Part shown: positions 28,281-36,044 of the stretch, piece by piece
Layout of the letters: each line of letters starts with the position of its first letter
Position numbering within the stretch: position 1 is the first letter of the stretch
Assembly (NCBI GenBank): GCA_004799545.1
Contig: SSMU01000009.1
Coordinates: forward strand, 82,824 to 146,823
From: Phenylobacterium sp.
GTDB lineage: Bacteria > Pseudomonadota > Alphaproteobacteria > Caulobacterales > Caulobacteraceae
Reading direction: 5' to 3'
Length of the DNA stretch: 64,000 nt
Translations under genes and position numbers: made by a program
Notes under the pieces: model-generated
Told to the model about the DNA's origin: nothing
The model's database searches: none
Seen by the model: the letters and a program-made list of their open reading frames with translations, nothing else

Positions 28281-29639
28281 TCAGTAGCCGGCCGGCAGGT
28301 CGTCTTCCTTCATCAGCTCGTCCTTCGAGACCTTCTTGTCCTTCACCTTGGCCTTCTCGACGATCAGGTCGACGACCTTGTCCTCGAACAGCGGCGCGCG
28401 GATCTGCGCCTGGGCGTTGGGGTTGTTGCGCAGCAGGTCGAAGATTTGCTGGGCCTGCTGGCCATAGCGCATGGCCTCCTGGCGCATGGCGTTGGCCAGT
28501 TCCTGCTCGGTGACCTGGACGTTGTTGGCCCGGCCGATCTCGGCCAGCACCAGGCCCAGCCGCACCCGCCGTTCGGCGATCTTGCGGTACTCGGTCTGCA
28601 GTTCCTCGTCGGTCTTCTTGACGTCGTCCTCCGGCAACTGGCCGGCTTCCTTGTCCTGTTGCACCTGCTGCCAGATCGAGGCGAACTCGGCCTCGACCAT
28701 CTTCGGCGGCAGCGGGAAGTCGTGCTTCTCGTCGAGCTGGTCCAAGAGCGCCCGCTTCAGCTTGAAGCGCGTCGCCCCGGCGTATTGCTGCTCGAGGTTG
28801 GTGGTGATCAGCTCGCGCAGCTTCTCGAGGTTCTCGACGCCCAGCCGCTCGGCGAAGGCGTCGTCGGCCTTGGAGTCCACCGGCGCCTTGACCTCCTTCA
28901 CCTTGGTCTCGAACTCGGCTTCCTTCCCGCGCAGGTTCTCCGCCTGGTAGTCGTCGGGGAAGCTGACCTTGACCGTCATGTCGCCGTCCGGCTTGGCGCC
29001 CACCAGTTGGGCCTCGAAGCCCGGGATGAACTGGCCGGAGCCCAGCACCAGCTCCACGTCGTTGGCCGTGCCGCCCTCGAAGGCCTCGCCGTCGATCCGG
29101 CCGATGAAGTCGATGACCACCATGTCGCCGTCCTTGGCCTTCACCGTCTTGCCGGTGCGGGTCTCATAGGTGCGGTTCTGCTTGGCGAGCTCGTCGAGGC
29201 TCTCGCCGACCTCCGCGTCGGTGGGCTCGTAGACCGGGCGGGTCAGGGACAGCTTGGTCAGGTCGACCGGCTCGAACTCCGGCATCACGTCGACGGCGAT
29301 CTCGTAGGCCAGGTCCGCCTTGCCGTCGATCACCTGGGAAAGGTCGCCTTCCGGCTTCAGGTCGGGCTCGCTGGCTGGCCGCACCTTGTTCTCGTCGAGC
29401 ACCTTCTGGGTGGTCTCCGAAAGGGTCTGCTCCAGCACCTCGCTCATCAGGCCCTTGCCGTAGAGGCGGCGCACGTGGGCGGTCGGCACCTTGCCGGGGC
29501 GGAAGCCCTTGATCCGCAGGGTGGGCGTGATCTCCGCGATCCGCGCCTCGAGCTTGTCCGCGAGGTCCTTGGCCGGCACCGTCACGCCCCAAACGCGGCT
29601 CAGCCCATCGACCGATTTTTCAACGACTTGCATCGACAT
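28281..29639 (-). CDS. tig: Trigger factor (ribosome-associated chaperone and peptidyl-prolyl isomerase)
   Basis: 452 residues from the ATG at 29639; an ATG two codons later (29633) gives MQVVEK and is equally plausible. The N-terminal ribosome-binding domain has the signature [17 protein letters not shown]. The FKBP-type isomerase domain is at about 165-250 ([39 protein letters not shown]). The C-terminal helical chaperone arm follows and ends in a Lys/Asp-rich tail. A frame open to 29765 upstream has no start signal. Confidence 0.97.
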   Translation of the reverse strand: MSMQVVEKSVDGLSRVWGVTVPAKDLADKLEARIAEITPTLRIKGFRPGKVPTAHVRRLYGKGLMSEVLEQTLSETTQKVLDENKVRPASEPDLKPEGDLSQVIDGKADLAYEIAVDVMPEFEPVDLTKLSLTRPVYEPTDAEVGESLDELAKQNRTYETRTGKTVKAKDGDMVVIDFIGRIDGEAFEGGTANDVELVLGSGQFIPGFEAQLVGAKPDGDMTVKVSFPDDYQAENLRGKEAEFETKVKEVKAPVDSKADDAFAERLGVENLEKLRELITTNLEQQYAGATRFKLKRALLDQLDEKHDFPLPPKMVEAEFASIWQQVQQDKEAGQLPEDDVKKTDEELQTEYRKIAERRVRLGLVLAEIGRANNVQVTEQELANAMRQEAMRYGQQAQQIFDLLRNNPNAQAQIRAPLFEDKVVDLIVEKAKVKDKKVSKDELMKEDDLPAGY

Positions 29640-29799
29640 TCTTAAGGTTCCGGAGCCTTCCGGGGATCGAGGTCCCCGCGCTCCTCTGATGGTGGAAAAG
29701 AGGCGCCCGCCGGTCTCCCGGCGGCGCGAGCGCGGACTTATGTCACGCCGCCGGTCGCGGTCCAAGCCCCAACCCCCTCGCGGCCGGTCCCCTAAGGAC

Positions 29800-29828
29800 T
29801 TGACGCGGGCCGCCTTCGCCGCGACAGC
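29800..29828 (+). promoter_or_regulatory. Candidate promoter of tRNA-Leu
   Basis: TTGACGC at 29800-29806 matches the Caulobacter-type housekeeping -35 (TTGACGS). A recognisable -10 is missing about 17 bases on, where the sequence reads GACAGC, so only the position, some 35 bases before the tRNA, supports the call. Confidence 0.4.
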
Positions 29829-29837
29829 AAGCCCCGC

Positions 29838-29922
29838 GCGGATGTGGCGGAATTGGCAGACGCACTGGATTTAGGTTCCAGCGCCGCAAGGCGTGGAGGT
29901 TCGAACCCTCTCATCCGCACCA
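29838..29922 (+). tRNA. tRNA-Leu, anticodon UAG
   Basis: Acceptor stem GCGGATG pairs with CATCCGC (29912-29918), then A and an encoded CCA. The anticodon stem CTGGA/TCCAG encloses TTTAGGT with TAG at 29872-29874, which reads CUA and, through wobble, other CUN codons. A long variable arm (about CGCCGCAAGGCGT) marks a class II tRNA, and GGTTCGAACC forms the T arm. Confidence 0.98.
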
Positions 29923-30024
29923 GCCCCTGACGCGCCGGGCTGTGTTCCGCCCCCTGGCCCCGCCCCTAGCCCTGGCATCGGGGCAGGTGACAGCCGGCGC
30001 CGATCCCGGCAAAAGGACCCGCTC

Positions 30025-31257
30025 ATGGCCGGCGTCCTCTTCGTCCACAACAACTTCCCGGGTCAGTTCCGCGACCTCGCCGAACAGCTGGTGGCGCGCG
30101 GCGTGCGCTGCGGCGCCTTCGCCCAGGCCCACGCCGTCGAGGAGCTGCCCGGCGTCCCGATGATCCGCTACAGCCTGGATCGCGGCTCGACCTTCGGCAT
30201 CCATCCGCTGGCCGTCCGGGCCGAGGCGGACTTCATCCGCGGCTCGCGCACCCTGGCCGCGGCGCGCAAGGCCAAGGAGCAGGGCTTCAATCCCGACGTC
30301 ATCATCGGCCACACCGGCTGGGGCGAGACCCTGCTGCTGAGCGAGGTGTGGCCCGAAGCCCGCCAGGTGCTCTATCCGGAGTTCTTCTATTCCGGCCACG
30401 GCCGCGATATCGGCTTCGACACCGAGTTCAAGCCGCTGACCGACGAGGCCGTGCTGCTGGGCAAGGCCAAGAACGCGACCATGTCGCTGTCGCTCACCGA
30501 CGCCGACGCCATTGTCTGCCCGACCCAGTATCAGGCCTCGACCCTGCCGAAGGTGTTCCAGCCCCTGGTGCGGATCATCCACGAGGGTGTCGACCTGCAG
30601 GAAATCCGGCCGGGCCCGGCGGCCCCCTTCGCGCTCGACAACGGCCAGGTCATCCCGCCGGGCACACCGGTGATCACCCACATCAACAACAGCATGGAGC
30701 CGCTGCGCGGCCTGCACATCTTCGCCCGCGCCCTGCCCCGCCTGCTGGCCGAGGTCCCGGAAGCCCAGGTGCTGATCATTGGCGACCATCAGTCCAAGCA
30801 CGGTTACTCCGGCTCGGCGCCCGACGAGAAGACCTGGAGCGACGTCTGCTTCTCAGGCGTGGAGATCGATCCGGCGCGGGTCCACCTGCTGGGCCGGACG
30901 CCGCACGAACGGATGCTGGCGGCCCTGCGGCTGTCCACCGCCCACGTCTACTACACCTACCCCTTCGTGCTCTCCTGGTCGCTGTCCGAGGCCATGGCCA
31001 GCGGCTGCTACATCGTGGCCTCCGACACCCCGCCGCTGCACGAGGCGATCGAGGACGGGGTCAGCGGCCGGCTGCTACCGTTCTTCGATCCGGCGGCCCT
31101 GTCGGAGGCGCTGATCGCCGCCTGCCGCGATCCGGACGCCAGCGCGCCCTTCCGCGTGGCGGCCCGCACGACCGCCGAGCGCCTGTTCAATCGCGACGAG
31201 AGCCGCGCCGCCTGGCTCGTCCTGCTGCGAGAGATGGGACTGGTGATCCCGGCCTAG
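30025..31257 (+). CDS. Glycosyltransferase, family 4 type
   Basis: 410 residues from the ATG at 30025 (AAAGGA eight bases upstream). The N-terminal domain starts GVLFVHNNFPGQFRDLAEQL and contains VIIGHTGWGETLLLSE, typical of the Glyco_trans_4_3 N-terminal domain. The GT-B C-terminal domain includes the nucleotide-sugar segment ATSWSLSEAMASGCYIV-like (LSWSLSEAMASGCYIVASDT, then PPLHEAIEDGVSGRLL). It should transfer a sugar to a cell-surface acceptor. No other envelope glycan genes are near. Its stop shares CTAG with the convergent I78-like gene. Confidence 0.9.
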   Translation: MAGVLFVHNNFPGQFRDLAEQLVARGVRCGAFAQAHAVEELPGVPMIRYSLDRGSTFGIHPLAVRAEADFIRGSRTLAAARKAKEQGFNPDVIIGHTGWGETLLLSEVWPEARQVLYPEFFYSGHGRDIGFDTEFKPLTDEAVLLGKAKNATMSLSLTDADAIVCPTQYQASTLPKVFQPLVRIIHEGVDLQEIRPGPAAPFALDNGQVIPPGTPVITHINNSMEPLRGLHIFARALPRLLAEVPEAQVLIIGDHQSKHGYSGSAPDEKTWSDVCFSGVEIDPARVHLLGRTPHERMLAALRLSTAHVYYTYPFVLSWSLSEAMASGCYIVASDTPPLHEAIEDGVSGRLLPFFDPAALSEALIAACRDPDASAPFRVAARTTAERLFNRDESRAAWLVLLREMGLVIPA

Positions 31258-31589
31258 CCGCAGCGGATCTGGCGGATCAGTCCGCTCTCGGCGTCGAAGA
31301 AGATGTTCAGCCGGTCGGGCCTGACGTCCTCGGTGATCGGACAGGTGGTGCAGGCCACCCGCGTGCGGTCCGGATAGATCGGCGCCGGGATTTCCGTCCG
31401 CGGCCGGCCGATCAGGCTCTGCAGCTCAGCAGCCCCGCAGGCGTCCCTGGGCGAGGTGGGCGCGCTGGTCACGGCCGAGACCGGCGGCGGCGCGGCGGCT
31501 GGCGCCTCGGCCCTGGGGGCTTCGGCCGGCGGACTGGCGCAGGCGCTGGCCAGCAGCAACGCCCCCGCCATGGCGGCCAGGCGCCTCAC
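31254..31589 (-). CDS. Exported I78-like peptidase inhibitor, probable lipoprotein
   Basis: 111 residues from the GTG at 31589, whose bases overlap the holC stop as GTGA. A hydrophobic N-terminus ends in LLLASACAS, a weak lipobox, followed by a Pro/Ala-rich linker. The C-terminal half (CGAAELQSLIGRPR, then RPDRLNIFFDAESGLIRQIRCG) matches the pattern of I78-type inhibitors, which usually end RLNV...I..VRCG. An extra CTTC insertion (VACTTCPIT) is not typical. Second inhibitor-like exported protein in this window. Confidence 0.68.
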   Translation of the reverse strand: MRRLAAMAGALLLASACASPPAEAPRAEAPAAAPPPVSAVTSAPTSPRDACGAAELQSLIGRPRTEIPAPIYPDRTRVACTTCPITEDVRPDRLNIFFDAESGLIRQIRCG

Positions 31590-32044
31590 GCCTGCTTCTC
31601 CCAGCCGCGGCCCTGCTGCTTCCAGTAGGACACCGGGAAGCCCTCGCCCTTGATCCGGCTCCACAGGCCGCGCGCCGCCGCCAGCTGGCCCTCGTCCCCG
31701 CCGTCGAACAGCACCACGCAGCGGGCGAACCCCTGGAGCTCACCGGGCTCCGCGCCGTCCACCAGGAACAGGGCGTCGGCCGCGTTGGGATTGTCGAATT
31801 CGGTGGTCAGCAGCACCGGCTGGCGCTCGGCCTGCGGCTCGGACGCTGGGGCGTGCGGTAGGAAGCTCTCGTCGCGGTAGCTCCACAGCCAGCCGTCCAA
31901 GTGCTCGATACGGTCGGGCTGAGCCGTGCGCACCAGCGCCTTCCAGCCCCGGGCCAGGGTCTTTTCCAGCAGCTCCGGCAGCGCCTGGTCGAGGCCAGTA
32001 CGCTCCAGGTGGTAGAACCAGACTTCACAGGTATCGGCGGCCAT
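31586..32044 (-). CDS. holC: DNA polymerase III subunit chi
   Basis: 152 residues. Chi links the clamp loader to SSB on lagging-strand DNA. The family pattern is visible in CEVWFYHLERTGLDQALPELLEKTLARGW, HLDGWLWSYRDESFLPH and the nucleotide-binding-like segment PVLLTTEFDNPNAADALFLVDG. Length agrees with other chi subunits. It is translationally coupled with the downstream inhibitor gene through GTGA. Confidence 0.93.
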   Translation of the reverse strand: MAADTCEVWFYHLERTGLDQALPELLEKTLARGWKALVRTAQPDRIEHLDGWLWSYRDESFLPHAPASEPQAERQPVLLTTEFDNPNAADALFLVDGAEPGELQGFARCVVLFDGGDEGQLAAARGLWSRIKGEGFPVSYWKQQGRGWEKQA

Positions 32045-32209
32045 GAGCTGAAGTCTCTACCCCGCATCACGAGGCTGTGGGAGGTCGCAAGCTCAATTTA
32101 TGACGACGCCCGAACCCGCCGGGTGTAGGGGTCCGTCATCACCGGCACACATCTGGGCGGCCGGTGGCTGAGAACGCGCAAGCGCTCCCGCCTTCTGGTG
32201 AGCGTTGTC

Positions 32210-32413
32210 ATGTCCGCGACGATCGAGCCGTTCCCAAGGCCAAGGCAGGTGACCCCGCGCGGCACGGACGCCGCGATGCGCTATTTCCGCCGCGCCCGGG
32301 AAGCCTTCGAGCTGCTGTCCGCCGCCAGCACCGACATGGAGCGCGCTACGCTCTGCGACATCGCCGAGATCTGGCTCGACATGGCCGAGTCCGCCCTACC
32401 CGCCCAGGCCTGA
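32210..32413 (+). CDS. Small hypothetical protein (67 residues)
   Basis: Starts at the ATG at 32210; a GTG at 32198 would add four residues. The centre is a charged helix (DAAMRYFRRAREAFELLSAA) and the end an acidic helix (ERATLCDIAEIWLDMAESA). No signal peptide or membrane segment. Its codon pattern fits a coding gene, but it is short and unrecognised. Confidence 0.5.
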   Translation: MSATIEPFPRPRQVTPRGTDAAMRYFRRAREAFELLSAASTDMERATLCDIAEIWLDMAESALPAQA

Positions 32414-32426
32414 CGGCCACCGGCGA

Positions 32427-32663
32427 TCAGGCAGCCTGGCCCCCGGTCAGCGACACCTCGACCACCAGCACCTCGGCCCCGGCCTCGTCGGCGACCTCAA
32501 GGCGCAGCTGGCCGGTGTCCCACAAATCCTGCGGCTGTTCCTTGAGCAATTCGCCAATGATCCGGGTGGCCTTTGCGCGCACCGCGGTCATGTCGGGCAG
32601 GTCGGCGCCGTCCTCATCTGGGTAACGCCGCCCGTCCACGGTGTTGAAGAAGTATCTCGCCAT
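32427..32663 (-). CDS. DUF6894-type small protein
   Basis: 78 residues from the ATG at 32663. It starts MARYFFNTVDGRRYPDEDG and continues DLPDMTAVRAKATRIIGELL, the pattern of a small alphaproteobacterial family annotated DUF6894. The second half is a beta-rich stretch (QLRLEVADEAGAEVLVVEVSL). The role of the family is unknown. A frame open to 32702 lacks a start signal. Confidence 0.75.
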   Translation of the reverse strand: MARYFFNTVDGRRYPDEDGADLPDMTAVRAKATRIIGELLKEQPQDLWDTGQLRLEVADEAGAEVLVVEVSLTGGQAA

Positions 32664-32735
32664 GCTGAAATAACGGGCGCCGCGCCGCCATCGTTCCGCC
32701 ACAGCCGGATAACGTCGCCCTGCGAATTCAAGGCT

Positions 32736-33086
32736 CTAGCGTGACGCGTTACGGCACCGCTTGATGACGTCTTCCAGTCGCGCGAGCCGCTGCTCACGCA
32801 GGATGCGCCCCGCGGCCAGCAGCTGGTAGCGGTCCGCGGCGCCGCCGGCGTCACGCAGGGCCCCATCGCTGTCCGGATAGGCGGGTGGCGGGCCGAGGTC
32901 TTCCGGCACGCATTTCACGGGCTTGGGCACGTAGACCTTCACCACATGGGTGGCGGGGACCGCGGCCGCCGGCGGCGTCGCAGCGGCGGGGGCCGGAGGC
33001 GGCGGAGCCCTTGGCGGCAAGGCTGCGCAGCCGGCCAGCGCGGCGGCGGCCAGCATCGCGCCGCAAAGCGCGGGGCCTCGGCTCAT
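32736..33086 (-). CDS. Proline-rich lipoprotein, candidate outer-membrane spanin (Rz1-like)
   Basis: 116 residues. The lipobox is LAGC (signal MSRGPALCGAMLAAAALAGC), followed by a Pro/Ala-rich segment (ALPPRAPPPPAPAAATPP). The end is a charged helix with two cysteines (VKCVPEDLGPPPAYPDSD, then REQRLARLEDVIKRC). The ATG overlaps the stop of the gene for a one-helix inner membrane protein as ATGA. The architecture is that of phage Rz1. Similar short lipoproteins occur in phage and gene-transfer-agent lysis modules, from memory. It could also be an unrelated envelope lipoprotein. Confidence 0.6.
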   Translation of the reverse strand: MSRGPALCGAMLAAAALAGCAALPPRAPPPPAPAAATPPAAAVPATHVVKVYVPKPVKCVPEDLGPPPAYPDSDGALRDAGGAADRYQLLAAGRILREQRLARLEDVIKRCRNASR

Positions 33087-33481
33087 CGTCGATCCAGGGT
33101 CTTCAGCACCGCCTGGTCGGCGCTCTCCATCCGGGCGCAGACGTCGAATCCGGCGGGCGGATTGCTCACCAGGCTGGCGGCCGTGGCGTCGCCGCCGACC
33201 GCCTTGACCCGCATCGTATGCGGCGTATCGCCGGCCCGCGGCGCCGCAGCCGAGAGGGCCGCGGCGTAGGCGCGATTGCTGGCGTGGCAGCTGCCCAACT
33301 GGGCCTGCAGCTGCGAGGCGTCATGCGTCGCCAGGGCCGCGATCCGGTTCCGCAGCAGTTGCTCGTCGCGGCGCGTCTCGGCCGTGGTCACGGCCAGAGC
33401 GACCGCCAGACCGACCGTGGCGGCGGCGAACGCCCATCCCGCGGTCCGGTGGCTGACGATGCGGGCGATCCCGCGCAACAT
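33083..33481 (-). CDS. One-helix membrane protein, candidate inner-membrane spanin (Rz-like)
   Basis: 132 residues. One N-terminal membrane helix (about 14-31, AGWAFAAATVGLAVALAV) is followed by a helical charged region (ETRRDEQLLRNRIAALATHDASQLQAQLG) suited to a coiled coil in the periplasm, then a domain with cysteines at SCHASN and DVCARM. It overlaps the lipoprotein gene by ATGA. Topology and gene order match an i-spanin/o-spanin pair, but no sequence family could be confirmed by eye. Confidence 0.55.
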   Translation of the reverse strand: MLRGIARIVSHRTAGWAFAAATVGLAVALAVTTAETRRDEQLLRNRIAALATHDASQLQAQLGSCHASNRAYAAALSAAAPRAGDTPHTMRVKAVGGDATAASLVSNPPAGFDVCARMESADQAVLKTLDRR

Positions 33482-33568
33482 GGCTAGCCTCCCTCAACGC
33501 TCGGAATGAAACAAAGCCTAGCTGTGCGGCGGCAATGCGGCGAATCGCCGGAACGCGGCGACGCAGGC

Positions 33569-33787
33569 TCAGAGAAGTCCAACGAGCACCGCCAGGGCGC
33601 CGAGCGCGGCCAGGCTCCAGGCCAGCCATCTGGCGCGCCGGTCGGTCACCGCCAGGGCCACGGCCGCTCCGATCACCATGGCCGCGCCGCCCAGCCGCGG
33701 CGGCCAGCTCTGCGCCAGCGCCGCCCCGGCAAGACCGGCGACCATCAACGGGGCGCTGACCGCCAAGGCCGCCAGTTCCCGGGTCAT
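33569..33787 (-). CDS. Small membrane protein, possibly holin-like
   Basis: 72 residues from the ATG at 33787 (MTRELAALAVSAPLMVAG). Two or three hydrophobic segments separated by a short basic loop (DRRARWLAW) cover nearly the whole protein. It lies 87 bp upstream of the candidate spanin pair on the same strand. Size and helices would suit a holin, but many small membrane proteins look like this. A frame open to 33886 has no ribosome binding site. Confidence 0.5.
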   Translation of the reverse strand: MTRELAALAVSAPLMVAGLAGAALAQSWPPRLGGAAMVIGAAVALAVTDRRARWLAWSLAALGALAVLVGLL

Positions 33788-33950
33788 TCTCACGTTGCGC
33801 GCCCGCCCATCATTCAACCCCCGGCTGCGCAGCTTAAGCAGAGGGCGGGTCGAAGACCAGCTAACTTTCGCGAAGCAAAACTGCACGTTAGGCGCGCGGA
33901 GGGATCGAATTCACTTTAGACGAGAAGTTTTTACAGATGCGCGCGACGCG

Positions 33951-34328
33951 CTAGGCCCCGGTCATCAGGGTGTCGAGGATCGCCAGCAGGGCGTCCATGG
34001 CGAAGGGTTTGGCCAGTGTCGCATCCGCGCCCAGGCGCTTGGCGAGGCTGAGGACGTCCAGGGCGCCGATCATCTGGCGGCCGGAAATGGCGACCACCTT
34101 CACCCCTGGCTGCAGCCCTTTCATCTCGGGAATCAGCTCGATACCGTCGCGGTCGGGCATCACGATGTCGCAGACCACCACGTCGGGCGGCTCGGCGCGG
34201 AACACGCGAAGGCCCGCCTCGCCGTTCGCCGCCGTCAGCACGGTGTGCCCGGCCGCGCCGAGCGCACGGCTGATTACCTGGAGCAGCTCGGCGTCGTCCT
34301 CGACGACCAGTACGTTCACGCCAGTCAT
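33951..34328 (-). CDS. Single-domain response regulator (CheY-like receiver)
   Basis: 125 residues forming only a receiver domain. The acidic pair is E10/D11-D12 in LVVEDDAEL, the phospho-acceptor is D54 (VVCDIVMPDRDG), and the conserved lysine is K107 (LAKPF). No output domain. No histidine kinase is nearby; it may act in a phosphorelay as Caulobacter single-domain regulators do. Paired with a second receiver gene just upstream. Confidence 0.92.
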   Translation of the reverse strand: MTGVNVLVVEDDAELLQVISRALGAAGHTVLTAANGEAGLRVFRAEPPDVVVCDIVMPDRDGIELIPEMKGLQPGVKVVAISGRQMIGALDVLSLAKRLGADATLAKPFAMDALLAILDTLMTGA

Positions 34329-34342
34329 CGCCCCTCAACGCT

Positions 34343-34421
34343 TACTCAAAATGGGGAATCACCGCGAGACCTTAGCCCGCGCCCGTTTTCGGGGGTACTC
34401 AATTTGGGTGAGATTCGCGAG
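34343..34421. repeat. Two imperfect direct repeats between the response regulator genes
   Basis: TACTCAAAATGGGGAA starting at 34343 recurs as TACTCAATTTGGGTGA starting at 34396, and a similar CGAGA/CGAGG follows each. The period is 53 bp, about five helical turns. A short hairpin (CCCG TTTT CGGG, 34384-34395) lies between. The position just upstream of the 33951-34328 gene suits a regulator-binding site. Confidence 0.45.
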
Positions 34422-34440
34422 GGCCGGCCTGGCGCGCGAC

Positions 34441-34815
34441 TCAAGCATGGTCCGCGTCATCCAGCAGAGTCTTCACCTGCTCGGCCAGCTCCGTCGCGTT
34501 GAACGGCTTGGGGAACATCACGCCCTCCTCCACCCCGAACCGGTCCAGCCGCGCCGCCTGCCCGGTGATGTAGATCACCCTCAGCCGTCGGTTCAGCTGC
34601 CGAGCCCGTCGCGCCACGTCGAAACCGGTGGTGCCGACGCCCAGGTTGATGTCGGTGATCAGCACGTCATAGGCGCCGGCCCGCTCACCTTGCAGCGCGG
34701 CGTAGGCGCCCTGGTCGGTCAGCGCCGTGGTGACCTCCAGGCCCACGTCCTGCAACGCCTCGGCGATCAATTCCGCCACTTCGGCTTCGTCCTCGACGAG
34801 AAGCACGGCCGCCAT
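34441..34815 (-). CDS. Single-domain response regulator (receiver), second copy
   Basis: 124 residues from the ATG at 34815. Receiver motifs: LLVEDEAEVAEL at the N-terminus, phospho-acceptor D55 in VLITDINLG, and K103 in FPKPF. It resembles receivers often annotated as CpdR/DivK-like or as partners of HWE kinases, but that cannot be decided by eye. It is not a close duplicate of its neighbour. Upstream frames are open to 34884 without a start signal. Confidence 0.9.
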   Translation of the reverse strand: MAAVLLVEDEAEVAELIAEALQDVGLEVTTALTDQGAYAALQGERAGAYDVLITDINLGVGTTGFDVARRARQLNRRLRVIYITGQAARLDRFGVEEGVMFPKPFNATELAEQVKTLLDDADHA

Positions 34816-35170
34816 CAACTCAGCCCCTTCAGCGAGCCCGTCGCGCCGGACCTCGCCCCTGAAACGCAAGCCAAAGCTCAACACACGACGATGGCCCCGC
34901 CGTGCTGCGAACGGCGGGGCCGTGCTGCGGTTTGGAACGGGTTCCGCGTCGCTGCGCGGCGTAAACGCGGGAATCCAGTGTCGGGTTCCCGACTTATAAG
35001 GTCAAGCTTGAGGGCGGGCCCTGGCGGGCGCTAGAGCGCGTCAGGCGAAAGTGGATACCGGTTTCGCCGTCCGACGCGCTCTAACGGCTAAAGACAGACC
35101 CTTCTTGTCTGGTTCAGATGACTTCACCTGAACCAGGAAGGGTCTAGGCTGGCCGGCGGGAGGTCCGCTC
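34816..35170. other. Divergent intergenic region with a strong GC hairpin and a dispersed repeat
   Basis: No gene is seen. A perfect 11-bp stem (GGCCCCGCCGT at 34893-34903 with ACGGCGGGGCC at 34911-34921) lies about 80 bp upstream of the receiver gene. It has no T-run. The right third is the palindromic repeat described separately. Promoters for the receiver gene and the TauD-like gene should be here but were not resolved. Confidence 0.5.
35028..35147 (+). repeat. Dispersed palindromic repeat, copy A
   Basis: About 120 bp made of two palindromic units. Unit 1: TAGAGCGCGTC (35032-35042) to GACGCGCTCTA (35073-35083), with inner CGAAA/TTTCG. Unit 2: AGACCCTTC (35096-35104) with GAAGGGTCT (35137-35145) enclosing CTGGTTCAG (35109-35117) and CTGAACCAG (35128-35136). 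A second copy lies in opposite orientation at 41199-41320. It begins 24 bp before the TauD-like gene. Confidence 0.9.
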
Positions 35171-36037
35171 ATGGCCGCCGACGCGCCCTTCGTGGTGAAA
35201 CCCCTGCCCGCCAGCTTCGGCGCGGTGGTCACCGGCCTCGCGCTCGCCGATCTGGACGAGGCGGCCTTCGCAGCCCTCTACAGGACCTGGCTGGACTATG
35301 CCCTGCTGATCTTCCCGGGCCAGCACCTCGATCGCGATCAGCAGATCGCCTTCGCCCGCCGGTTCGGGCCCCTCGAGTTCGATATCGCCCCGATCAGCAA
35401 CGTCCGGTCCGACGGCTCGGTGCGGCCGGACGACGACGCCGACGACGTGGTCAAGGTGCTCAAGGGCAACATGGGCTGGCACTGCGATTCCACCTACATG
35501 CCGGTCCAGGCGAAGGGCGCGGTGTTCACCGCCCACGTGGTGCCGGAGGACGGCGGCGAGACCGACTGGGCGGACATGCGGGCCGCCTATGACGCACTGG
35601 ATCCGGCCATGCGCCGTCGCATCGAGGGCCTGAGCGCCTATCACTCCCTGCGTCACAGCCAAGGGAAGCTCGGCCACGTCCACAAGCCGGGTAGCGCCTA
35701 TTCCGGCTATGGCATGACGGTGGAAGCGCCGCCGCTCCGCCCGCTGGTGAAGGTTCATCCCGAGACCAGCCGTAAGACCCTGATGGTCGGCCGCCACGCC
35801 TACGGAATCCCGGGGTTCGAGGACGCCGAGTCGGAGCGGTTGCTGGACGAGCTCGCCGACTTCGCCTGCCGGCCGCCGCGCACCTGGCGGCACAGCTGGA
35901 CGCCGGGCGACGCCGTGATCTGGGACAACCGCGCCCTGATGCACCGCGCCTGCCCGTGGGACATGACCAGGCCGCGGGTGATGTACCACTCCCGCCTGGC
36001 CGGCGACCCGGTCGCCGAGTTCGCGGCCCCGGCGTGA
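35171..36037 (+). CDS. TauD/TfdA family Fe(II)/2-oxoglutarate-dependent dioxygenase
   Basis: 288 residues. The iron ligands are H104 and D106 in GWHCDSTYM and a late histidine in DNRALMHRA; the 2-oxoglutarate arginine is in RPRVMYHSRL. Members oxidise taurine, alkyl sulfates or phenoxyacetates, releasing succinate and CO2. The substrate cannot be assigned here, and no sulfonate transporter genes adjoin it. The next gene follows after 7 bp on the same strand. Confidence 0.92.
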   Translation: MAADAPFVVKPLPASFGAVVTGLALADLDEAAFAALYRTWLDYALLIFPGQHLDRDQQIAFARRFGPLEFDIAPISNVRSDGSVRPDDDADDVVKVLKGNMGWHCDSTYMPVQAKGAVFTAHVVPEDGGETDWADMRAAYDALDPAMRRRIEGLSAYHSLRHSQGKLGHVHKPGSAYSGYGMTVEAPPLRPLVKVHPETSRKTLMVGRHAYGIPGFEDAESERLLDELADFACRPPRTWRHSWTPGDAVIWDNRALMHRACPWDMTRPRVMYHSRLAGDPVAEFAAPA

Positions 36038-36044
36038 GGCGGCC

